A stretch of DNA of 6,048 nt from Lachnospiraceae bacterium (GCA_017542725.1 JAFXWR010000192.1:1-6048); one strand, 5' to 3'. Positions 1 through 6,048 are shown, numbered from the stretch's first letter. Program-made: numbers and translations. Notes: generated by a model not told the origin, from the sequence alone.

Positions 1-13
1 TAAAAATATTAAA

Positions 14-20
14 GTGAGGA
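14..20 (+). promoter_or_regulatory. Ribosome binding site of the giant surface-protein gene
   Basis: The purine-rich GTGAGGA lies six bases before the ATG at 27 and is a good Shine-Dalgarno match. It supports that ATG as the start, and the signal peptide that begins right there agrees. The promoter must lie upstream of the window, since only 26 bases are visible. Confidence 0.8.
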
Positions 21-26
21 AGACCA

Positions 27-116
27 ATGAGCATTGGAAGATTAATCAAGAAAGCCACATCAATCTTATTGATTGTTGCGATGGTAATGACAAGTGCAGG
101 GATACACACACTTGCC
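27..116 (+). other. Signal peptide region of the surface protein
   Basis: Residues 1-30 have a basic start (R5, K8, K9), a hydrophobic core from I13 to about I26 and a likely signal peptidase I site after T28-L29-A30, with N31 as the first mature residue. There is no lipobox cysteine, so this is a type I export signal rather than a lipoprotein signal. The exact cleavage residue is an inference. Confidence 0.85.
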
Positions 117-3100
117 AATTCAATTGATGCTGTCGTAGAGATGGCAAAGGAAGAGAAGAGTGAAAATCTTGTAGAAAATAATCAAGATGAACTTTTGAAT
201 CCTGCAGAAGAAAAAGTTGAGAATGAGGAAGAGAACTCTGAAGAAGAAATCTCTAATGAAAAAGAAAATTCTGAAGAGCCAGAGGAAGATGAGACACCTG
301 TAGAGGAGAACGAATCTGTAGAAGAAAACGAATCTATAGAGGAAAACGAATCTGTAGAAGAGAACGAATCTGTAGAAGAAAACGAATCTGTAGAGGAAAC
401 CGAATCCGTAGAGGCGAGCTCAGCGAGCCCTGAAGAGACTACTGTAGAAGAAACAGTTGTAGAAGAAGCTAAAGAAACCATCGCAAGTGCAAGCGATGCT
501 CTTTTTGGTGATGGCGTAAATACATTCACACTCACTTATAATTATAATGATAGTTCAAATGGAAATGGAAGTACTGCTGTAAGAACAGATGATGACTACA
601 TACCAGAGACAACCAAAGTAGTTGAAAATGGTAAAGAGTATGGTATGTTTGAAAACGTTATCGGCAGAGAAGGATATAAATTACTTGGTTGGTCTTTTGA
701 ACCAAACGGCGAAGTGATTAAAGATACTGATATAGTTGATCTCAAAGAAGATAAGACTATATATGCTATATGGGAACCATATAAATATAAATTCAGAATT
801 ACACAAGATATATTAATAAATGGTGTTAAGGGAGATGGCAAAAGCTATATAGAGTTTACTTTTGATGAAAACATAATGGATACTATAAAGAATAATGGTT
901 TAGTGGCACCTACAAAAGACACAGATCCAGAGTTATATGATTGTCTTGAATTTATAGGTTGGAATTTTAATGGTGATAGCGATTGCACAATAATAAAAGA
1001 TGACGACACTTTTACAAATCCACAGCTTATATACGATAATTATGGAGATCCAATTCTTTGCGCAAGATATAGTATAAAGTATATACATGTAAAATTAAAT
1101 GCCAATGATTTAGGTTACTATCTTGATGAAGGCGCTGAAGATGTAGAGGCAAATAGAAAAAAAGTATATGATATGGGATATTGTGAACCAGGTCAAGCAA
1201 TACATAAATTACCAACATATAAAGAGCCAATACCTTATAAAAATTTTAGATTTGAAAAATGGTGGGTTCCACTTATACCAGAAGCACCATATGACCCATA
1301 TTACAAAGATATAAATATTGCTCAAGGTGGTGGATCTATTTATGATGTTTCTGAAAAAGATTCGTGGCTTTGGAATGAGGAATATGTAGCTCATTATGAA
1401 GAAGATAGATATATTGTAACATTTAATGCAGGGGGAAAATTCAATTTAACAGTAGGTGAAGCATCTAACTTAGCATTTGAAACTGGGTGGTTTTATGATG
1501 ATGCAGATAAATTTATATTTACTGATAGACTTGGTAAAACACATAGCGGAGGAGCATCAACTAAAAGGTTCATTCGTGTGTTTAAAGGCCAAAATTTGCA
1601 AAAAGCTCTTGAAGAATGGGGATTTGAACTCCCATCTGCAGAAGATAGAGATTTACTGGGATGGCAGCAAGGAGCACACCCAGATAGAGAAAATAATAAA
1701 CTTGTAGATTTTAATCCTGTTGATTTTAGCCAAATCACAGTTGAGGGACCTATGGAGTTTACTGCAGTTTGGAAGAAGAAACCATTGAAACTTACTTTCA
1801 AAGAAGGTCCTAATATGTACTTTGAAAGTGGAAGAAAAGAGTTTACTTTATTATTACCTGCAAAAGATGTAATGCAAGGTCCTTATGCTATTGCAGATGA
1901 ATATGAAGGTAGTTTATATGAATTAAAAAATGTAATAGAAGGCGAGCAAGGTTATGAAGACCCATTAATTGTAGATGATAATGGTGTAAGAAATGATTAT
2001 GATTATGAATTTAACAGATGGGAAAGTGATGTCGAATTTGTAAAAAGTAAACTTGTGTTCTTCACAAGATGGAGTCCACCAAATGCACCTGATGATGACA
2101 ATGATCATAGCATATGTTGGCAAGAAGATGTGAAAAGATATAAAGGCTTAGAGTATATTTCAGGATTCGGAGATCATTATATAGAAGAACCACATGAATT
2201 CATTCCAGTGATAAGAAGAATTCCTATGAGAGTAAAAATGTTCGCTCCATTTCCAGTATTCCCACTTAATACATATAAGGCACATAAAGAAATCGGATCT
2301 GGAATTACGATAGGAGAGGTGGATGAATATGTAAATGCTGATTTTAGCGAAGCAGAAAAACAAGGATTACATTTTGCTGGATGGTATCAAGCAGACTATG
2401 CGAAAGCAGAGCAAGATACTCTTTTTGGTCTAGCAGATACGCTAATTGATGATTTAGAGTCATGGTTTAAAAATGGTAGACCAACAACGGTAGGCTTTTC
2501 AGAGCCTGGGCTTGATACTTGGTTTAAGTATACTCAATTTGCAAAGTCTGATGATTTACAATGGGGACTTGGACAGTATTTAAAGAAAATTGACAGAGAC
2601 TATGTTATTAATAGAACATCAGCTAAGTTAGCAAATAAATACCATTATAGTAAGATTGATGTAGATACGAAAGACACAGAGAGCTTAGATATTATTGCCC
2701 TATTTACTGCAAATCTTACACTTGATGCTGGAGAAGGACACTTTGCTGATAATAGTAAGGAAAAAGTAATTGATAACATATTGGTTGATACTATAACTCC
2801 TATAAAAGAATATGTAGGTGCTGGTTATGAAGTGCCAACTCCAAGTGATGCAAGCAAAGTATTTGCAGGTTGGAAACTTGTAGATGCAAACGGTAAAGAA
2901 GTTAGAAGATTTAATGATTACGAAGCAATAGAGAAGGACACTCGTCTTGTAGCATCATATGTAGATGCAACAGGAACTATAACATTAACCATTAAACCAC
3001 ATGGAGCAGAAACTGTTGAAGTAACTAAAGATGACGAAGGTAATGAAGTTTATAATGTAGTGGAGATGGCTGATGTAGTTTTGATATTGCCACAAGGAAC

Positions 3101-5639
3101 AAGAGTTGGTGATATTAGAAATGATTTACCAAAGTTTAAAAGAGATGGATATCAGTATAATAGCGCTTTTACACTGACAGATGCTTGGTATTATAATTAT
3201 AACGATGGTGTGTATTCAGATGTTGTAAGAGAGGGTGATGAATTAACAGTAAATACCACTATACATTTAAAGTGGACAAAGAAAAAATACGTGTATCAAT
3301 TTTTCTATGAGATAGATGGAAAAGAAGAAGCATATGTATCTTTTTCTGGTGAAATGGGTCAAAAATTAAAAGATTGCAAGCTTTATGAAAAGGAAAAAGT
3401 TAAAAATATGTTTAATTTTGAGCTTGAGAATCAACCAGAAAAAGGATATAAGATAACTAGTATCAATGTGAGTAGCAAGACAGGTAAAGAAGTAATGCCT
3501 GAAACGGAAATTGAGGGAAATGTTGTTTGCTATCTTACAATAGAACCATTAAATACAACTATTACATTTGATGCAAATGGTGGCGAACTTAAAGGTGATG
3601 CAACACTTACAGTTCCATATGCGACATATTATAAGGATATTAGAGATATTGTCCCAGTAGCAAGTAATAGTAATTTGGCATTCGTAGGTTGGATAGATGA
3701 TAAGGGAGTGCAAGTTACCGATGAATATAGAGTAGCAAAATCATATGATGTAGACGATATTAAACATGCTAAATTTACTGCACAGTGGACAGATAAAAAA
3801 TACACTTTGAATTTTAACGCTGGTGAAGGTAAGTTTAAAGATGGAAGCAATATAAAGATATTTGAGAATGTCCCATATAAGCAATTACTTGCAAACATTA
3901 AAGATGGAGGAAAAGTGTACGAGGAACCTGCGGCAGATGGAAAAGTCTTTAAAGGTTGGGAAGTAATGCTTAAAAAACAATTTACTAGAACATACACTAA
4001 AGAAAATGTATTTGGTGAGGGAATAAACAATATAGACAAAGAAGCAGAACTAGGATTTGAGCTCAAGGCTTTGTATGAGGACAAGACAATTACATTCCAT
4101 GTATACCTTAGTGATCCTAGTCAATTTGGTAGTTCAATAACTATGGTGAAAGACCCAGACATAAAAGAAAGAACACTTCCACAGAATTATGTTCTTAAAA
4201 CAGAGATTTATTTCCTTCGTGTTGGTAGCATAGTACATGAAACTGTAAAAGAAAAAGATGATATGACATTTGCAAAGTGGTTTGATTATATATACGACCA
4301 GGGAATAAGATATAAGGCAGATTATGGATATCAAATATGTGGTTGGAAGTATGAAGTGCCAGCTTCAAAAGAGGCACCTAGAGATAAAACAATCAACATG
4401 AAAGATGTAGATATGAATGCTATCATAAAAGATGGCGACATATTTACTCCACTTATGGCCGTTGGTTCTTACACTGTGAAAATAGATGCAAATGGCGGAA
4501 CATATAGCAGTGTGGCAGACAAAGTGACAGGCAGCGGAGTAAAAATACATCAAGAAACTAATACTTTGATTACATATGAAAATGTCCCAGCAGGAACAGC
4601 AGCAGATAAGATAAGTGGAATGGTTATGCCAAGAAGGTCAGGATACACTCTTGTTGGTTACTCAAGACGTCAAAATGTATCAGAAAAATCACTCGCAAGC
4701 AATGTGTTTGTAGCAGGTGATGAATACTTATATGCTATATGGTCAAAGAATGGAAATCAAAATGTGCGTCCATCAGTTAATAGAAATGATAATCCTGGTG
4801 GTGGAAGCTCAGGCACAAATGGTGCAGGTGGTATCACTGGACCAGCACCAAATACATCTGCTCCAAGAGTTGGCACAGTTGAAGGTGTAGGACCACAAGC
4901 AGCAGCTGCCGCTGATGCTCCAAAGCAATTTACTCAAACAAGTGTAAGCGCAGAAATGCAACAACAATCTGCAGCTCAAGTAACTCAAATGGTAGCTGCA
5001 GCAGGTATAACAGCTGATGCTGCAAATAGTAGTCAAGTTCAACAAGCAGTTGCAGAAGTGCAAGCTGGTATGAATATAGCAGAACAATATGCTCAAATAG
5101 TAACTCAGATTACTGTAAATCCAACAATGACTACAGAAACTACAACTATTTCTAGTCAAATATCAGCAAAAGAAGCATATTGGCACACTGATGAAAATGG
5201 AAATGTAACATTAGAGACACATAATAGTTCGTTCTTACGTCAACCTATAAAGGATGTTTGGCAGCCAGTAACTAACGACGCTGGTCAGACAGGATGGTAT
5301 AAGTTTGATGCAAATGGTTATATGCAGACAGGTTTAGTTCAAGATGGCAATTGCACATACTACTTAAGCGAAGAAAGAGGGGCTGGATATGGTCAGATGG
5401 TATGTAACCAGACAATCACAATCGGCGGACTCACTATGACATTTAATGCAAGCGGTGCGCTTACAAATATGACATATAGTGCAGAGGCAGCTGTAAAAAC
5501 TATCCAAGATGCAGCGACAGCAGCATTCGTAGGACCACAACCAGCACAGGTGGTGCCAGCAGGTCCAGTAAGTCCAGCAGCATCACAAGCAGGTCCAGCA
5601 ACATTCTTATCAACTCAAGTGGTAGGACCAGGAGTATAA
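27..5639 (+). CDS. Giant secreted multi-repeat surface protein (InlB B-repeat/Flg_new-type modules, choline-binding-like C-terminus)
   Basis: This 1870-residue protein is probably exported and displayed on the cell surface, where it may act as an adhesin or stalk; no enzymatic motif is visible. It opens with a Sec signal peptide (1-30), followed by an acidic Glu/Asn/Ser region (about 38-150) with six VEENES units. Residues 166-1572 carry about 13 tandem beta modules. Many show the family pattern of an opening strand such as TFDANGG, a central GW pair (G221-W222, G311-W312, G545-W546, G785-W786, G948-W949, G1221-W1222, G1310-W1311, G1439-W1440) and a closing AxW or AxY strand. A Gly/Asn/Pro linker, an Ala/Gln-rich segment, a choline/glucan-binding-like module (1716-1814) and a Pro/Gly/Ala tail follow. 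No LPXTG, hydrophobic C-terminal helix or SLH domain is seen, so retention would rest on the binding module or the tail. The start is fixed by the ribosome binding site and signal peptide; a terminator lies 31 bases after the stop. The gene is not named because the repeats occur in many unrelated surface proteins. Confidence 0.9.
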   Translation: MSIGRLIKKATSILLIVAMVMTSAGIHTLANSIDAVVEMAKEEKSENLVENNQDELLNPAEEKVENEEENSEEEISNEKENSEEPEEDETPVEENESVEENESIEENESVEENESVEENESVEETESVEASSASPEETTVEETVVEEAKETIASASDALFGDGVNTFTLTYNYNDSSNGNGSTAVRTDDDYIPETTKVVENGKEYGMFENVIGREGYKLLGWSFEPNGEVIKDTDIVDLKEDKTIYAIWEPYKYKFRITQDILINGVKGDGKSYIEFTFDENIMDTIKNNGLVAPTKDTDPELYDCLEFIGWNFNGDSDCTIIKDDDTFTNPQLIYDNYGDPILCARYSIKYIHVKLNANDLGYYLDEGAEDVEANRKKVYDMGYCEPGQAIHKLPTYKEPIPYKNFRFEKWWVPLIPEAPYDPYYKDINIAQGGGSIYDVSEKDSWLWNEEYVAHYEEDRYIVTFNAGGKFNLTVGEASNLAFETGWFYDDADKFIFTDRLGKTHSGGASTKRFIRVFKGQNLQKALEEWGFELPSAEDRDLLGWQQGAHPDRENNKLVDFNPVDFSQITVEGPMEFTAVWKKKPLKLTFKEGPNMYFESGRKEFTLLLPAKDVMQGPYAIADEYEGSLYELKNVIEGEQGYEDPLIVDDNGVRNDYDYEFNRWESDVEFVKSKLVFFTRWSPPNAPDDDNDHSICWQEDVKRYKGLEYISGFGDHYIEEPHEFIPVIRRIPMRVKMFAPFPVFPLNTYKAHKEIGSGITIGEVDEYVNADFSEAEKQGLHFAGWYQADYAKAEQDTLFGLADTLIDDLESWFKNGRPTTVGFSEPGLDTWFKYTQFAKSDDLQWGLGQYLKKIDRDYVINRTSAKLANKYHYSKIDVDTKDTESLDIIALFTANLTLDAGEGHFADNSKEKVIDNILVDTITPIKEYVGAGYEVPTPSDASKVFAGWKLVDANGKEVRRFNDYEAIEKDTRLVASYVDATGTITLTIKPHGAETVEVTKDDEGNEVYNVVEMADVVLILPQGTRVGDIRNDLPKFKRDGYQYNSAFTLTDAWYYNYNDGVYSDVVREGDELTVNTTIHLKWTKKKYVYQFFYEIDGKEEAYVSFSGEMGQKLKDCKLYEKEKVKNMFNFELENQPEKGYKITSINVSSKTGKEVMPETEIEGNVVCYLTIEPLNTTITFDANGGELKGDATLTVPYATYYKDIRDIVPVASNSNLAFVGWIDDKGVQVTDEYRVAKSYDVDDIKHAKFTAQWTDKKYTLNFNAGEGKFKDGSNIKIFENVPYKQLLANIKDGGKVYEEPAADGKVFKGWEVMLKKQFTRTYTKENVFGEGINNIDKEAELGFELKALYEDKTITFHVYLSDPSQFGSSITMVKDPDIKERTLPQNYVLKTEIYFLRVGSIVHETVKEKDDMTFAKWFDYIYDQGIRYKADYGYQICGWKYEVPASKEAPRDKTINMKDVDMNAIIKDGDIFTPLMAVGSYTVKIDANGGTYSSVADKVTGSGVKIHQETNTLITYENVPAGTAADKISGMVMPRRSGYTLVGYSRRQNVSEKSLASNVFVAGDEYLYAIWSKNGNQNVRPSVNRNDNPGGGSSGTNGAGGITGPAPNTSAPRVGTVEGVGPQAAAAADAPKQFTQTSVSAEMQQQSAAQVTQMVAAAGITADAANSSQVQQAVAEVQAGMNIAEQYAQIVTQITVNPTMTTETTTISSQISAKEAYWHTDENGNVTLETHNSSFLRQPIKDVWQPVTNDAGQTGWYKFDANGYMQTGLVQDGNCTYYLSEERGAGYGQMVCNQTITIGGLTMTFNASGALTNMTYSAEAAVKTIQDAATAAFVGPQPAQVVPAGPVSPAASQAGPATFLSTQVVGPGV
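300..407 (+). repeat. Six tandem 18-bp units encoding VEENES hexapeptides
   Basis: Six consecutive 18-base units encode VEENES, VEENES, IEENES, VEENES, VEENES and VEETES (residues 92-127), followed by a partial VE. The units differ mainly by silent or near-silent changes (gaa/gag, gta/ata, aac/acc). They sit within a longer acidic region starting near residue 38. Because the unit is a multiple of three, gain or loss of units would change stalk length without a frameshift. The segment is probably disordered, highly negatively charged and a spacer between the cleavage site and the first folded module. Confidence 0.9.
522..4742 (+). repeat. Array of about 13 degenerate Listeria-Bacteroides-type beta modules
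   Basis: Residues 166-1572 can be cut into about 13 modules, starting near residues 166, 253, 352, 462, 586, 683, 897, 982, 1080, 1178, 1259, 1354 and 1482. The clearest are the first (GYKLLGW, closing YAIW at W249), the fourth (VTFNAGG, LLGW, closing TAVW at W582), the seventh (TLDAGEG, FAGW), the tenth (TFDANGG, FVGW, closing TAQW at W1254), the eleventh (NFNAGEG, FKGW) and the last (KIDANGG, LVGY, closing YAIW at W1572). Others are recognised only by position and partial motifs. The pattern matches the InlB B-repeat/Flg_new family, whose members form small beta folds in surface proteins. Module 6 is much longer than the rest. Boundaries are estimates by eye. Confidence 0.75.
4743..5171 (+). 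other. Gly/Asn/Pro linker and Ala/Gln-rich segment of the surface protein
   Basis: Residues 1573-1715 abruptly leave the beta-module composition. A flexible stretch rich in Gly, Asn, Ser and Pro comes first (about 1573-1622, ending in VGPQ at 1621-1624). A segment rich in Ala, Gln, Val and Met follows (about 1625-1695) and is probably helical, then a Thr/Ser stretch. No known domain is recognised. The position suggests a hinge between the exposed array and the wall-binding end; the helical assignment is from composition only. Confidence 0.6.
5172..5468 (+). other. Degenerate choline/glucan-binding-like module
   Basis: Residues 1716-1814 contain W1719 in a WHTDENG context, W1745, then GWYKFDANGYMQTGLV (1756-1771), a tyrosine-rich strand with YYL just after C1776, and a final FNASGAL. 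The GWY, aromatic strand, D-NGYMQTG order is the signature of choline/glucan-binding (CW_binding) repeats, which bind choline on teichoic acids or glucans through aromatic pockets. Only about two or three units are present and only one is clean, fewer than in typical choline-binding proteins. Two cysteines (C1776, C1793) lie in the module, which is unusual for this repeat family. Non-covalent wall attachment is the likely role, but the ligand is unknown. Confidence 0.7.
5529..5636 (+). repeat. C-terminal GP decapeptide tail
   Basis: The last 36 residues read as three ten-residue units, VGPQPAQVVP (1835-1844), AGPVSPAASQ (1845-1854) and AGPATFLSTQ (1855-1864), followed by VVGPGV at the end. 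At DNA level, the ten-mer gcaggtccag recurs exactly 30 bases apart (5559-5568 and 5589-5598). The tail is rich in Pro, Gly and Ala, has no charged residue and no long hydrophobic helix, and is not a sortase signal. Its function is unknown. Confidence 0.75.
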
Positions 5640-5644
5640 AAATA

Positions 5645-5690
5645 GTAGGGGCGAATGCCTATGATTTGTAGGGGCGACATCCTGTCGCCC
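5645..5690 (+). repeat. Duplicated GTAGGGGCGA element
   Basis: GTAGGGGCGA occurs at 5645-5654 and again at 5668-5677, 23 bases apart. The second copy continues into a perfect hairpin, while the first has only a weak partial one (GGC-GAAT-GCC). Elements beginning GTAGGGGCG and folding into GC-rich hairpins recur in the intergenic regions of some low-GC genomes as I recall them. That this copy belongs to such a family is inference, since only one locus is visible. Confidence 0.55.
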
Positions 5691-5696
5691 TTTTTT
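5671..5696 (+). terminator. Intrinsic terminator after the surface-protein gene
   Basis: GGGCGACA (5672-5679) pairs perfectly with TGTCGCCC (5683-5690) around a TCC loop, giving an eight-pair GC-rich stem followed by six T residues (5691-5696). It lies 31 bases after the stop codon at 5637-5639. The opposite strand has no T-run after the stem, so it should stop only plus-strand transcripts. It separates the surface-protein gene from the toxin-antitoxin pair. Confidence 0.92.
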
Positions 5697-5697
5697 A

Positions 5698-5726
5698 TTG
5701 ATTTTTTATAAATACTATGCTAATAT
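5698..5726 (+). promoter_or_regulatory. Predicted sigma-A-type promoter of the hicBA pair
   Basis: TTGATT (5698-5703) and TAATAT (5721-5726) are separated by 17 bases, and the -10 box is preceded by TG one base upstream (5718-5719), an extended -10. It begins directly after the T-run of the terminator. Transcription would start near 5733 and leave a leader of about 17 bases carrying only the ribosome binding site. Assigned by consensus match. Confidence 0.65.
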
Positions 5727-5728
5727 TC

Positions 5729-5753
5729 ACATATGAGAGGAATTGACATATGA
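5729..5753 (+). promoter_or_regulatory. Candidate operator: two ACATATGA direct repeats
   Basis: ACATATGA occurs at 5729-5736, over the predicted transcription start, and again at 5746-5753, over the start codon. Each contains the palindrome CATATG, and the copies are 17 bases apart from start to start. This could be a binding site for an autoregulator of the pair. The sequence is AT-rich and one copy includes the start codon, so chance is a real alternative. Confidence 0.3.
5735..5741 (+). promoter_or_regulatory. Ribosome binding site of hicB
   Basis: GAGAGGA ends eight bases before the ATG at 5750, a strong Shine-Dalgarno match at normal spacing. It supports that start and lies between the two ACATATGA copies. 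Confidence 0.8.
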
Positions 5754-5974
5754 AAACCAAATTGGCGTTTATAATTGAAAAAGATGTTGAAAGTGGAAAA
5801 TATATTGGAAGTGTGCCTTATATAAAAGGTGCACATACTTATGCTGATACTTTAGATGAACTAAAAAGTAAAATCAAAGAAGTTATTGAATTATGCATAA
5901 AAGAAATACCGCAAGAAGAAAGAGATCATTTTCCTATTTTTGAAGGCGTTTCGCAAGTAGAGATAGCAATATGA
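5750..5974 (+). CDS. hicB: HicB-family antitoxin, short form
   Basis: This 74-residue protein matches the HicB/UPF0150 fold: a beta hairpin from about residue 5, G16-K-Y-I-G20, then V22-P23, G27, T34-L35 with E37, a helix rich in Lys and Glu (about 36-52), and a final strand (67-74). HicB proteins bind and block the partner HicA mRNA interferase. Many also carry a C-terminal ribbon-helix-helix or helix-turn-helix domain that represses the operon; this one ends after the core fold, leaving no room for it. It has its own promoter and ribosome binding site, and its TGA overlaps the ATG of the next gene, so translation is probably coupled. The gene order is antitoxin first, the reverse of the common hicA-hicB order but known in the family. 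The fold assignment is firm; in vivo antitoxin activity is inferred from the neighbour. Confidence 0.85.
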   Translation: MKTKLAFIIEKDVESGKYIGSVPYIKGAHTYADTLDELKSKIKEVIELCIKEIPQEERDHFPIFEGVSQVEIAI

Positions 5975-6048
5975 GTAAATTAAAATTAATTAACAGTATT
6001 GATTTTGAAAAGTTACTATATAAAGAAGGTTTTTTGAAAACACGTCAA
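5971..6048 (+). CDS. hicA: HicA-family mRNA interferase toxin (N-terminal part, cut by window end)
   Basis: Twenty-six codons are visible, starting at the ATG that overlaps the hicB stop (ATGA, 5971-5974). The start resembles HicA proteins: a short basic lead (M-S-K-L-K), a helix with K14-L15-L16, then G20-F21 and R25-Q26 just where HicA has its GF...RQ-GSHH stretch. HicA is a small double-stranded-RNA-binding-fold ribonuclease that cleaves mRNA, and its catalytic histidine in the GSHH motif would lie a few codons past the window end, so it cannot be checked here. A weak ribosome binding site, GTAGAG at 5957-5962, lies inside hicB. The call rests on both the partial sequence and the HicB partner. 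Confidence 0.75.
   Translation, partial: MSKLKLINSIDFEKLLYKEGFLKTRQ

Noticed and set aside
300..407. Regular short repeats that might suggest a CRISPR array
   Set aside because: The 18-base units are directly adjacent with no spacers and encode an in-frame hexapeptide.
182..535. Open frame of 117 codons on the minus strand, Ser-rich
   Set aside because: It is the reverse reading of the acidic Glu/Asn/Ser repeats: gaa/gag codons read as ttc/ctc give Ser/Phe repeats. No ribosome binding site or domain supports it.
1157..1163. Run of seven A residues as a possible phase-variation switch
   Set aside because: The tract is short, such runs are expected at this base composition, and the frame is open through it with no sign of a nearby shifted continuation.
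1477..1707. Plus-strand open frame of 76 codons in another frame
   Set aside because: It lies inside module 4 of the giant gene, has no convincing ribosome binding site and resembles no known family.
3087..3101. LPQGT (residues 1021-1025), resembling a sortase LPXTG motif
   Set aside because: The order is wrong (LPXGT), it lies inside a beta module 850 residues before the end, and no hydrophobic helix or basic tail follows.
3629..4084. Open frame of 151 codons on the minus strand
   Set aside because: It lies wholly inside the surface-protein gene over well-formed GW modules, its composition is that of a reversed frame, and no family is recognisable.
4809..5159. Cys/Ser-rich open frame of 116 codons on the minus strand
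   Set aside because: It is the complement of the Ala/Gln-rich segment, where gca and caa codons read in reverse give Cys, Leu and Ser. It is an artefact of composition, not a cysteine-rich peptide gene.

Overview
The window looks like low-GC Firmicutes DNA, most likely a clostridial (Lachnospiraceae-like) anaerobe. This rests on the AT-rich sequence, strong AGGA-type ribosome binding sites, a very large secreted protein built of Listeria-Bacteroides-type beta repeats ending in a choline/glucan-binding-like module, and SASDA/PSDA motifs that I associate with surface proteins of that group. The taxonomic call is an inference from style, not from a marker gene.

Layout: bases 1-26 hold only the ribosome binding site of the first gene. 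Bases 27-5639 are one uninterrupted 1870-codon gene for a secreted surface protein. Its parts in order are a signal peptide (residues 1-30), a very acidic low-complexity stalk with six VEENES hexapeptides (about 38-150), about 13 tandem degenerate beta modules of the InlB B-repeat/Flg_new type (166-1572), a Gly/Asn/Pro linker and an Ala/Gln-rich helical segment (1573-1715), a degenerate choline/glucan-binding-like module (1716-1814), and a Pro/Gly/Ala tail with a ten-residue period (1835-1870). There is no LPXTG sorting signal. Bases 5640-5696 hold a short repeated GTAGGGGCGA element, whose second copy forms the intrinsic terminator. A good promoter follows directly (5698-5726). It drives a short HicB-like antitoxin gene (5750-5974), which overlaps by ATGA the start of a HicA-like toxin gene cut off by the window end (5971-6048).

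The two transcription units look independent: a terminated surface-protein gene and a toxin-antitoxin operon in hicB-hicA order with its own promoter. The points most worth checking are the unusual C-terminal architecture of the giant protein (degenerate wall-binding module plus GP decapeptide tail in place of a sortase signal), the enlarged and degenerate modules in its stalk, and the short HicB, which has no room for a separate DNA-binding domain although a direct repeat lies over its promoter and start. I see no clearly new multi-gene system here.
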